Of a stretch of DNA of 13,307 bases, positions 1 to 9,381 are shown piece after piece; within the stretch, counting starts at the first letter, position 1, and every line of letters begins with the position of its first letter. The notes below the pieces were generated by a model. The model worked only from the letters and a program-made list of their open reading frames with translations. It was not told the origin of the DNA and made no database searches. Location: NCBI GenBank assembly GCA_001953115.1, contig LSSL01007247.1, positions 1 to 13,307 of the forward strand, in the 5' to 3' direction. The position numbers were made by a program, and so were the translations under genes. Origin of the DNA: Smittium mucronatum. Its lineage: Eukaryota; Kickxellomycota; Harpellomycetes; Harpellales; Legeriomycetaceae.

Positions 1-106
1 GTTCTTTAGCTATTATTTTATGCTTTTCACTTATCGCAAAAATTTTATTAGCAAGGGTTTTTTCCAATATTTTTATTAACGTCATTATAAGTGATGCGCC
101 GCTATA

Positions 107-379
107 TTATTGGATCCTGTAAATTCCTTTTTTCGGTACGAGAACTACTAAACTGGTATAATTTATTTTATGGATTTTTCCTTGAACCCATTTGGCTCTG
201 GGTCGTGAAATAAGAATATCTTTGATGCCTAGTAAATCTTTACTACTCTTCTTCACATAGCATCTGTCTACTTTATTTGCCTTTAAGATTATATACAAAA
301 TGAATATAAATATAATGAAAGGTTGATATTTCTTAATTTTAACACTAAACTTAAAAAAATAGAAGTGAAGAGCGATCAT
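107..379 (-). CDS. Doubtful small ORF, possible single-pass membrane protein (90 aa)
   Basis: I do not recognise this ORF. It starts at an ATG 107 bp beyond the debranching enzyme stop, on the same strand, and ends in TAA. The first 40 residues are rich in Phe, Ile and Lys, with one hydrophobic stretch near residues 19-35 (PFIIFIFILYIIL). This is followed by a basic region of more ordinary composition (SRPRAKWVQGKIHK) that looks more protein-like than most AT-rich noise. The start overlaps a 6-bp hairpin (374-390). It could be a real small gene, the 3' exon of something else, or chance. Nothing in the context supports a function. Confidence 0.25.
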   Translation of the reverse strand: MIALHFYFFKFSVKIKKYQPFIIFIFILYIILKANKVDRCYVKKSSKDLLGIKDILISRPRAKWVQGKIHKINYTSLVVLVPKKGIYRIQ

Positions 380-486
380 AAAAAATGATCAAAAAAGTTG
401 ATAAAAAAAATATCCTTCCAGTTAGTAGGCATAATAGAAATATGCATTTATATTAGCGTGGAAAATATTGTATCGCTTTCATAGGC

Positions 487-3400
487 TCAGTAATAAAACT
501 TAACCTTTTTATCAACCAAAAATGTATCCACATCTCTGATTAGAGACAATAGCTGAGCCGATGACCAGGCTTGAGTATTGCATGAATCTCTACATGGTTC
601 GCCATCCATGTTAGTTAGTTCAGGGAGACCTTGATACAAATCATTCGTAATGTGTTTCTTCATGTTGTTAATTGTAGACAAAACTTCATGGTAAACACTG
701 ATGGTCATATCAGTACTTTCTGAGAAAAATTGCAAAAGAGCACGCAAAAAATACCCTGTACACCAAACCCATTCAGGACCCTGATGATAATTAGCCCCAT
801 TTGCAACAGTAGAATCGTTGGAATCGTTGGAATTATCGTAATAAGGCCTATATTGCATATCAGATGGATCAAGAGTTCTCATGCCTAATGGACCTTGTAA
901 ATCAACACGCATTTTACGAAGGCACGTTCTGGCGTTATCGGTATTAAAGAGCTCAGGAGCTACTACCATAGCAATAGAAATGTTGGGTCTAAGTTGGTAG
1001 TCGGTCCACACCTTTGTTGATTTATAGGTATCCTTATAAATACCGCGAACATTTACCATATTTGGGTCAATATCGTACAAATGGTCGTGACTTAAATCTT
1101 CGGGAACCCAAAAATGTTTCTCGAAGGATGATTCTAATAGACTATCCCACATTTCGAACGATATAAAGCTGTACAGTTCTTCATTATTCAAATCCAAATG
1201 GGCCAAGCTTTCGAATGTTAAGCCTTGTCCAACAATTACTCCCTCCAATGGGAAAGCACTAGGCAGGGTTCTTATGACTGATGATACCCATCTTAAAGTG
1301 CTTTTTAACAACCCTATTATTTCAATATCTGCACCGTCCCTGGGGGTAGTTGGGATTCCCTTATTTCCGGCCTTTGTTGAGGATCCCATTTTGTCCATCC
1401 AGGTTCCACAATTGGAATTATTACCGCCAAATACAAATCCGTTATTCCAGTCTACGAATATAGAAATATTGAATCCTTCGTCAGACATATGTTCATCAAG
1501 TCTGTAACCTGCATTATGCTCTCTGAAATTAATTCCAAGCGCATGTCTTTGCAATATCTCAAATATAATTTCTGATATTGTTGATGTTCTGCAATAGGAT
1601 TGAGTGTCATCCCAATTGGTGTACTCTCCACTTTCAGGGAAGCGGCGAGATACTTTTTGTTTCAAAAAATCTAACCCTTCTGGAGAAAAATTGCAATAGT
1701 CTTGAACCGCTTGCAACCAAAACCAAGTGGCGTCTCTAGCATTGTATCTTGGATTTCTACCTGAGTCTAATAGATTTGGGATCAATCCATTCCAACATAC
1801 GCTTCCAAATGCAATAATGTGTTGTCGGGCTTCATCGAAGCGGTGAGTGACTAGGAGAAGTCCATCAAGTGCAATGAATATGTCTCTTCCCCAACAACGC
1901 ATAAAATTGACTGAGAAATGAGGCAATCCTGCAGACATACTAACAGAATCAGGGTCCTCAAATGGAGTTAAGGTAGCACCGGGAACTTTACCAAGAAGTT
2001 GGACTGAAGTTAGAGCTAGCCTAGAGATGAAACCAGTTGACATAGAAAAGTTAGGGTTCATCAATTTAAGAGCTTGTTTAGAAGCCTCTCTCCATGAGTA
2101 ATAAATCAAAAGTGAAAAGTATTTTGGAGCTAGGTTAATAGGGGCATTTTTTATCAAAGCGATCCTTTCGGTAAGCCATGAAATTAAATGTGAAAGTTTT
2201 GGAAAGAGAACACTATATTTCTGGAGACGATTCACAATGTAATCCATAGCCCAATGACCCTTACGAATATTTTCAAGTAAAGGATGGCCTAGATCATTGT
2301 CATATATGATCTTATTCAAGTAAGAGATCCATCCAGCATACCCGCAATATGGGAGTTTTCCAATCCCTGGAACATCATAAGTACTTTCACCAATGGTAGC
2401 GTATTCTTCGGCATCGCATCGGTATAGAACGACGTTCAAAGCATCTAGGCCCAAGCACTCCATTGGAAGTGCAGCATTACTCTTAATTTTCCACTCGAGA
2501 TCTGGTCTAAAATTAGATAGCTTGGTTTTTACAAACATTATGCTTCCAGGATAGAAGTTTTTAGGGAGAGAAATCTCGGAGAATAGTCCCTTTTCATCTT
2601 GGGAAAGTTTGACAGTGGGTGGTCCCAAATCAACAAGAGTTGAACTAAACCCATGAATAAATCCATCATCTTTTTCTGGGGCAGGCCCGGTTATTTTTAA
2701 GCTATATGCAAACAAAGGATCTACTTGTGTGGAGTACATTTTAACGGGTTCAAAACAAGCCTCACCAGAAACTCCTTTAAAAGCTGGCCTGATGACTGCA
2801 AAGATTCCTTCACGAGAAATAGGGTCTAATCTATGAACAGAAATACAATCACCTTGGACATTTACGAATATTTCCTGGTAATTGGATATTTTACTATGAA
2901 GTGAGTTAAGTTTCTGCTTGGCTAAACCAATTCCAATATCAAGAGGGGTTTCAAGAAGCGAATACTTTCTACTTTCATGCACAAGATTTATAAGTTCTGG
3001 GTAGAGCTCGTCATACCCCTGACTGCTTCCTGTGGCACAAACGGATATAGCCACAGCAGCTGCGTTGGACAAGGCGTCCTCAGCCGTTCTTACTTGAGCC
3101 GGTGTTTCATTGTCGTGAGTGTTATCAAAAAACATTGCATGTGGGAGTGTCTTTCTTATAGGAGCAACTACACAGGGAACATTGACCAGGTTGTGATTTT
3201 CATCAGTGAATACATCCTCAATTTCGAGGCAATCGACATCAATTGAACCGATCGGTATACCACCAACCCTATAAACTTGCCGAGAAAGCTCTTGGATATC
3301 CCAAGCATTTATAGATTCTCTAACCAAAGAGTTGATGCCTAGTCTGGAGACAAATAAAATATCAGTTTTTTCTGAACCAGTGAAAAGCTCAGCAAGTACA

Positions 3401-5495
3401 TAAAGATTGGGCCGAACGATTCTTGCTTGATCCAGAAGATATTCAGCCAATTCAAGTGGAGTGGAGTGACAATTATCAATTCTGAAACCCTGGAAAAGCC
3501 TTGCCATTCTAGTTGTGTATTCTTTCATATATCCCCATAACCAAGGATTATCGCTAGGACTATTACCATAATTCAATTTGACACAATCACCCCATACGAT
3601 AACCTCACGTCTAACATATGATTTACAGGTAGAATTAGCAAAATTGTTCAAAGGGTCTCCACCCCAAATCCAACCGTTATTTGCAAGAATCAACTCATCA
3701 TCACTGAATTTTGAGGTTTCTTCATTCTTTGGTAAGACTGTGAAATAGGGATCACAAATAGTGTAAAGATGATCTATAGGCTTTTGATATTTCCAGTTTT
3801 CTTTTGAGAAACGTTCAAAATTTACAGTGTTACGAATATTGGTGATGATGGATGAAACATCGTCGTCATATTCGCGGTAGTATTTCAAATTAACCAAGTC
3901 AGCAATCTTTTTCGCCATATCTAGGAATTTATCCTTTGATACATTTCCACCCAAAACCTTTTTTAGTAAAGCAAAAAAGGCTTGAGATTCAGGCTGGCGA
4001 CTGAAACGATGATACACGTTATTGACATCAACAGTTTTGCTGGTGGATTCCAAAAGATACTCCGAACAAAATTCTCCTGTTTTGATGTCATCAGAAACGA
4101 CAAAATTGAAGAGCTCAATGTGAGCATTGATTTCAGGAAATTTAGAGCTTACATCAAGGTTGGAGTCGAAGAAGGATTCGGAATCCTTAACTAGTTTTTC
4201 GACATCAATGACATAGAATTCCCAAAATTTGGTTTTATCTATAACTTCCTTTCTAATAACCTGGATTAGCTTATCAACGTCTTCCTTCGAATGAATCATG
4301 CGATCAGGGAAACCGTAATTCTGAATATTTTTACTTAAAGTAACAAGGCCATGATCAATCTCATAAGCAGCACGCAAATGTGGGGAGTTGATGAGATTAT
4401 AGCCAGAATTTGGGTGAGAATGAAGCCAAACAGAATTGTTTGCTGTATGGTTCCAGACAATATCAGTCAGACCGATAATTTTGTGTTTAATTTCCATTTC
4501 GACAAGGGTGGCTTTTAAGAGATCTTCCCTTTTTTCGTTAGAAATTGGCAAGGAAGGAAGATCGGTGAATAAGCTATCAGATATTTCAAGTTGATCAAAA
4601 ATAGAATAGGGGGAATTGGAACTTCCTCGTTGTTGTAAGGGGATGAAATGAATCATGTTGTATCCTAAGGTGGAAGTATTCTTCAAGTGGGTTTCCCAGC
4701 AACCTAAAGGGCCCATAAGTTTTGGATTCATAGTCTTGAGGACAACCCCATCGATACTCAAAGGGCAAGAGTTTATGGAAAGCTCGGGATTAACCAAAAA
4801 GTAGTAGGTAAGACTTTTGAAGGTCTCCATTTCAAAAGATTCAACAATCAAATCGGGGTAAGATTTACTTGGCTTCAAAGAAGTAGTAGATCCCTTATCA
4901 GAATTACCATCGTTAGGAGGAATAGGTTCTGAATGAGTTAAATCGAAATTAAGATTTGATTTATACCTTTTGTATTGAAGGTAGTATTGATACGGACCAG
5001 GTCTTACTATCGAAAATTCACAGATCAAATCGCTACTGGAGAGTCTCACAAAACTATAAAGTAGAAATTCATTTAGATACCGCTAAGGAAGAAAAAAAGA
5101 ACGATAAAAAAACATGATGAATATTCTTACGGTTTTTGATGAAAAGTGTTTCGATCGTAGTCCTGTCTAAGAGATTGAAAAAAGGCAATTAATTTAGTTT
5201 AGATATGAATATTTTGAGAATTGAGGAAATGCACGTACTGATCCAAGGGGTAATTAGTGAACAAAACGGGATCTATAGAGACCTGGGAACCGAGGGATAT
5301 TTTAAATCTGATAGCGATGGGCTGATCACTTTTCAGGCGAAGATTAACGAAATCCTTGTCTCCAGAGATGGTACCGTCACTATTAAAGTGTAGATTCCAA
5401 ACTATCAAAGGATTTGAATCCTGAGGGACTGGGGTTATGGCTCCATTAGAAATTGGATCCTGAGGAACAAGAAGATTTTTATTTGTGCCAAACAT
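487..5495 (-). CDS. GDB1: Glycogen debranching enzyme (4-alpha-glucanotransferase / amylo-alpha-1,6-glucosidase), three exons
   Basis: This cytosolic, two-activity enzyme of glycogen breakdown moves a short glucan from a branch stub to a main chain, then hydrolyses the remaining alpha-1,6 glucose. Proposed exons on the minus strand are 5495-5239, 5166-5131 and 5053-487 (stop TGA). They sum to 4860 nt, or 1619 residues, slightly longer than the usual ~1530 of animal and yeast enzymes. The N-terminal beta domain includes LFTNYP in exon 1. The GH13 transferase domain carries FRIDNCHSTP (Asp ~624), LAELFTGSE (Glu ~653) and NTHDNE (Asp ~745), which match the known catalytic triad. The C-terminal GH133 glucosidase domain starts near residue 1135, with MRCWGRD, VDWNNG (Asp ~1299) and YHQGPEWVW (Glu ~1525). 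All catalytic residues are present, so the enzyme should be active. A Ser/Asp/Pro-rich insert of about 35-40 residues lies near residues 127-168. A 9-bp tandem repeat at 812-829 encodes NDSNDS. The start is the first in-frame ATG (5495). The long exon uses no TAA or TAG, so the standard code applies. Sequence character is fungal-like. Confidence 0.95.
5054..5130 (-). other. Spliceosomal intron 2 of the debranching enzyme gene (77 nt)
   Basis: On the minus strand the donor is GTAAGA (from 5130) and the acceptor TTTATAG (to 5054), giving CC|T and the join HQKP-FVRLSSSD in frame with the long exon. A closer acceptor (AG at 5083-5084, TTCCTTAG) would put a TAA at 5073-5075 in frame, so it is not the one used for a full-length protein. 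This intron and intron 1 bracket a 36-nt microexon (5131-5166). Confidence 0.75.
5167..5238 (-). other. Spliceosomal intron 1 of the debranching enzyme gene (72 nt)
   Basis: On the minus strand the donor reads GTACGT (from 5238) and the acceptor CTCTTAG (to 5167). A branch-point-like ACTAAAT lies between them. Without splicing, exon 1 runs into a stop at 5199. Splicing joins YPLDQ to QDYDRNTF, which matches the FNREKF-like segment that follows TNYP in animal and fungal debranching enzymes. The intron is phase 2. Confidence 0.8.
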
Positions 5496-7734
5496 GATCA
5501 AACTCCCAGTGCGTAAATGTGATTAAAAAATATGAAGATACTTTAACAAAAACGGAAATGCATACATATAAGTGGGCTTTTAAGTGATTTGAAAATAATA
5601 GCAGTCGAAAAAATCAACACAAAAAGTTTAAAGGTTGTTGTGACTGGCTAATTTGCATGTAGATTTCCATTGCTAAAAAGGTTTATCTGATGAACTGCTT
5701 GTGAGTCTATCGATTTGAGATTTTAATGAGCAAACTCCTGTTATATTTCTTCGGTTTGATTCGCTTAGCTGGAAATTATGTTCACAAAATAGACCACCAC
5801 TTATTGCCCTGCAAATTATCCCTTTTTGAAATTCGCAAACATATACAATTTAGCCGTGGCTGCTAATACGGTATACAATGGCTATACCAATCAAATTAGC
5901 CACGCAAAGAACCCCAATTCAGATCCTATTCCTCAACATAAAGACCTTTACTGCAAAAAAGTATCGCTTCTATCAATAGACTACCCGAGGCTAATTGAAA
6001 CTAGATCAGCATGTCTGAGTCTTTATTAAATTAAAAACCAACCAACCAAGCTACACGGTTTCACTTTCGGCAAAACAAATAGACATAGTTTGCAGTAAAT
6101 GAAATTTCACTCTTATATTGCGTAAAATGGTCTAGAATTTTATATAAAACACTCAAAAACTCCCAGCCCAATTCTTCGTATCCCTGAGTAACTAACGTGC
6201 TTATTTACGAATAAAATTAGTCGTGGCAACATTTTTGGCTGTATTATTCACATTCGTGGTTGTATTTATAACCTTGTTTAACAAATCGTTCCAATCATTT
6301 TGAAAATGTGAGAAAGTAGAAGCTGGGGGGACGAGACTTTTAATATAAATCCATTCGAGGCTAGTTTAAATACGTTTTTGAATTAACTGGAAGTTACAAT
6401 TGTAATTTGCTGAGATTATTTTGGTCTCCTGGAAACATATATCTATTAAATCCCCATGAAATTTTCTTAGTTTATGAATAATATATTTCACTTATAAAAC
6501 TCCATTATGTATTCCAAAAGGTCCATAAACGGCCATCGATTTTTTTAAAGAGTGTTCTTTTACAAAATCTAAAATAAATATTTTAAATCTTTACAAACAA
6601 CTAGCTAATCTACCCTTGGCTTTCATAATCTCCAACCCGTTAAAGCGAGGAGTTTCCGTTCAAGAATTTCCCAATTTTGCGTATCGCAAAAAACCATCTT
6701 TGTATATCCATCTCAAAAAGTTTCTGTAATGATGGGACTATATTTTGTGTATTATAGTTTAGGTTTTAATCCATGCATTTTTTTTGCCTATGTGGGGATT
6801 ATTTGTACACAAAAATCAATAGTAGTTGGAATTGTTTTGAAAATGAGTAAAATAAACAATAAAGCAAACCTCTAATATTATAAGTTTTAAAAAAAAACTC
6901 CGAAGGAGATCAAATGTTTAATCCCTCTTATAATCAATAAGAAAAAAGTGTGCTATATCTTTATGCCTCTCAAATAATTTAACACAGGAATTTATCGGAG
7001 TTCTCAAAACTTCATTAGTTTGAGTTTAGTCAAATATTAGTAAGTAACCAATAGCAGAATGAGAATATTAAACTGTGTGTATTTCCCATCTAACTGTTTT
7101 ATGTAAAATTAAAGCTCGTTTTAGTAAATGTAAAATAATCTAAAGCTAATAATCCTAAGAAACAACCGCAATTAAGATTTTCTTATGTTCGGTTTCAATA
7201 TTATTCGGTTTTCTGGAAGGATTTAGAGAGTATTTAGAATATTTGAACTTATTTCAATTTATAAATTAAGCCTCGCTTTCAAGCATTTAATTTGTTATTT
7301 TAAAATCTGGTATTTAAAGAACTGCAAATATGAAATATAGCAATAACAGATTAAAGCGCCTATCTTAAGAAACGATATTAACAGTCTGCATATTATTTAC
7401 TATAGGATAGCATGTAGGTGGTTGCAAAATAGAAGCTTTGGAGTTTTTAGATCGGTTTGGTTCAATTATGGTTATTTTAATCCATAATCACGTTACCTTC
7501 CTTATCTTAATACCAAGATGGTTACATTTCAACGATTTACTTATAGGTCAGTCTTTTTTTCTTACAGAATTTCTAGTATTCTCCATTATAAATTGACCCT
7601 TTACTCACGGGGTGTTCTATTTATCTCCTATTCGTAAAACTTAATAAACCCATTCGTTAACCAAAATTAACTATTCAATGATTTTTTAATTTATAATAAT
7701 TTAGTCCAAATTCGGCTAAATATTGACCACTAAT
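5496..7734. other. Upstream region of the debranching enzyme gene, no gene found
   Basis: The first few hundred bases should hold the 5' UTR and promoter of the minus-strand enzyme gene, but I see no motif I would call. The longest open frame (5826-6029, plus) opens on TTG and resembles no family I know. The only structural oddities are a nested hairpin at 5855-5904, a 7-bp stem with 3-nt loop at 6675-6691 (TTTTGCG/CGCAAAA), and a 7-bp stem at 7466-7489 (ATTATGG/CCATAAT). The sequence is AT-rich throughout. Confidence 0.6.
5855..5904. repeat. Nested hairpin: 7-bp outer stem enclosing a 6-bp inner stem
   Basis: The outer arms CGTGGCT (5855-5861) and AGCCACG (5898-5904) are perfectly complementary. 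Inside them GGTATA (5870-5875) pairs with TATACC (5883-5888) around a 7-nt loop. Both stems are GC-richer than the surroundings. The whole is 50 nt, too short for a tRNA and without a T-arm. It may be a structured RNA, a protein-binding palindrome, or chance. Confidence 0.4.
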
Positions 7735-7904
7735 CCCTTTCAGGGCCAAATCAGTATCCCGATTCTATTTGCGAAATTTTATAAGCCTAATTAGCTTAAC
7801 ATTTATATTTATCGAATAGTGCATAAATATTATTTATCTAATGATCTAATGATAACACTGACCGAAAAATGAAAGCCATTTTTGTACCATCAGCCCTGAA
7901 AGGA
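7735..7904 (-). mobile_element. MITE copy A, 170 bp, TTAA-type family
   Basis: The left end reads CCCTTTCAGGGCC. The right end read on the other strand is TCCTTTCAGGGCTGATGG, so the ends form an inverted repeat of about 11 bp. The reverse complement aligns along its whole length with the copy at 8906-9069, including ATGGTACAAAAA near the start, CATTAGAT in the middle and GCAAATAG near the end, at roughly 70% identity by eye. It is therefore given minus orientation relative to that copy. The flanks are CTAA on the left and TATA on the right, only a degenerate trace of TTAA. It has no coding capacity. Confidence 0.75.
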
Positions 7905-7945
7905 TATATGACAGATTCTTAATGAAGAGGGCATTTATTAGTTAG

Positions 7946-8406
7946 CCTTGTTTCAGAGAAACTTCCAAAACATTATTTTTTATTCAATTAAAGTGAAAAT
8001 CTATGATAAAATACAATCAAGTTCTACTAAACTCTATTCGAACTCCTAATTAGGATATTATAAAAATGAAAATGCCTTTTAGTTTTGTTCAATATAAACG
8101 ACTAAACTAAATTAAACAAATTAATTGGGTACACATATTATATGAATTAGCCAGTAAAAATTATATGCATCAAAATTCTCTCTTATTTAATAATTCCCCA
8201 AATGGTAGACTCTCTTTGAGAACAGACACTTTCCAATTAAAATTTTCTACTTTCCTAGCTTGGAAGAACTAGCATTTTAAAATGTGTAAAATTATTGGGT
8301 ATGTAGGATAAAAATCACAAAAAACGATTTACTATTCGCAAAATGCTGAAAACTTATTAGAGCTAGTATATTTTTATAAGTTTTATTCGTTTGGTGATGA
8401 TTAATT
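7946..8406 (+). repeat. Left arm of the long inverted repeat
   Basis: This arm matches the reverse complement of 9382-9808. The best block is 7967-8085, sharing TCCAAAA, GTGAAAAT, TATGATAAAA, ACTAAACTC and CCTAATTAGGATATTA. Weaker collinear similarity continues inward through CCAGTAAAA, CAAAATGGTAGA-like and ACTTTCCTA blocks to about 8406. It carries roughly 40 bp not present in the other arm, near 8285-8325. Identity by eye is about 80% in the outer 150 bp and lower inside. Confidence 0.75.
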
Positions 8407-8518
8407 TCTTTTTGGGAAATGGTTTACACAGTAAAAAAAAAGCATTACATGAAAATAATCTCCCATATCCGGTAATATTAATATCATTGATCAATAAATA
8501 ATTAATGGGCACATTTTA

Positions 8519-8678
8519 CAGTTTCAGGAGAGGTGACACAAAAATGAAACTTACCTTTAAATAATGATATATTTTGTAAAGAATAAATGTCAATTATTGG
8601 CTATTAATAATTCATCGCATAATAGAAAACGGCAAATAGCACAAAATGAGCTCAATTTGTTTTCTGTGTCCGAAAAAG
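8519..8678 (+). mobile_element. MITE copy B, about 160 bp, diverged
   Basis: The start (CAGTTTCAGGAGAGG, then ACACAAAAATG) and the end (GTGTCCGAAAAAG followed by TTAA at 8679-8682) line up with the ends of the copy at 8906-9069, whose end reads GGGTCCGGAAAGGA before TTAA. The shared internal block GGCAAATAG...GAGCTCAATTTG corresponds to AGCAAATAG...GAGGCTTAAATTTG. The left flank is TTTA, a possible decayed TTAA. The short ORFs overlapping it (8564-8779 and 8646-8870) cross the element edge and are not genes. Confidence 0.6.
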
Positions 8679-8803
8679 TTAACCAATTCAGGGCAAAAGC
8701 CATCTATAGCTATAATTTGTTATATCGAGTTATTTTCATTAATTTCAAACATTGCACCATTTTCTACTATGACTTTTGAGGTTCGCTTTTTTCTTTTTTC
8801 TAA

Positions 8804-9130
8804 TTCTTTCAGAGACAAAAGTGCAAAGTGCCAACCAATAGTCAATCTATACAAACATTTATTTTTATAAAAGCATCACTTCTGGTTAATTTTTTATTTT
8901 ATTAACCCTTTCAGGGACAATGGTACAAAAAACGACTTTCACTTTTTGCTCAATGTTTTCATTAGATTAATATTATTTTTATACCATTGGATAAACCAAG
9001 AAGTTAGGCCAATTGAAAGAGTTGATTTGAGCAAATAGGAGTGAGGCTTAAATTTGGGTCCGGAAAGGATTAATATAAAATATTAAATTTCACGAATCGG
9101 AATTCAATACTTTTTTAGACCCAGAAAGGA
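8804..9130 (+). mobile_element. MITE copy C, about 159 bp, split by insertion of copy D
   Basis: The left part begins TTCTTTCAGAGACAAAAG after a CTAA flank. The right part ends ATACTTTTTTAGACCC then AGAAAGGA. Removing 168 bp (copy D plus one TTAA) leaves about 159 bp, the expected family length. The right part matches the 3' segment of copy A read on the minus strand: AAATTTC, CGAAT, CGG, ATACT, TTT, CCC and GAAAGG occur in the same order and spacing. It must predate copy D. Confidence 0.65.
8902..9073 (+). mobile_element. MITE copy D with intact TTAA target-site duplication
   Basis: The element body is 8906-9069 (164 bp) between TTAA (8902-8905) and TTAA (9070-9073). The left end is CCCTTTCAGGGAC and the right end on the other strand is TCCTTTCCGGACCC, an imperfect inverted repeat of about 13 bp. 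It has no coding capacity. TTAA duplication and C-rich tips are the hallmarks of piggyBac-superfamily elements, so a piggyBac-like transposase elsewhere in the genome is the likely source. It is the best-preserved of the four copies and lies inside copy C. Confidence 0.8.
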
Positions 9131-9381
9131 AAAGAAAATTTGAATCTGGAATTACTAAATTACCATTAAATTTTTGATAATTGGTTAATCCATAATTGTT
9201 TTTTTTGTCCAATGTTTATCTATAAATGTATAATTCGTAATTATGAATAAAATGATGATTCCTGTGCAACAAATGGCTGGCCCATTATAAGAGTAAAATT
9301 TAGTTTAAAATAAACTTTATTAAGCTTCTTGACATCTAATTCGTTGCAAGGTTAAAACTTTAATTATGTCAATAAAATTCA

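Noticed and set aside
1274..4194. Plus-strand open frames at 1274-1507, 2977-3246 and 3982-4194
   Set aside because: They are antisense shadows of the conserved debranching enzyme exon and resemble no protein family.
5073..5084. Acceptor TTCCTTAG at 5083-5084 for intron 2
   Set aside because: Using it places a TAA in frame at 5073-5075. The acceptor at 5054 keeps the frame open into the conserved exon.
5199..5501. The minus-strand 100-residue frame as a separate gene
   Set aside because: Its C-terminal half (RLKSDQPIAIRFKISLG then LFTNYP) matches the N-terminal domain of debranching enzymes and splices in frame to the long exon. Only 5239-5495 is coding.
5855..5904. tRNA gene, because of the 7-bp outer stem
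   Set aside because: Only 50 nt lie between the stem ends, with one inner arm, no T-loop GTTCRA motif and no anticodon arm.
5826..6029. 67-residue plus-strand open frame upstream of the debranching enzyme
   Set aside because: It opens on TTG, has no recognisable similarity and no conserved motif. Chance is the simpler explanation.
8564..8870. Overlapping plus-strand open frames at 8564-8779 and 8646-8870
   Set aside because: They run across the edge of MITE copy B and into copy C, have low-complexity translations and no recognisable motif.
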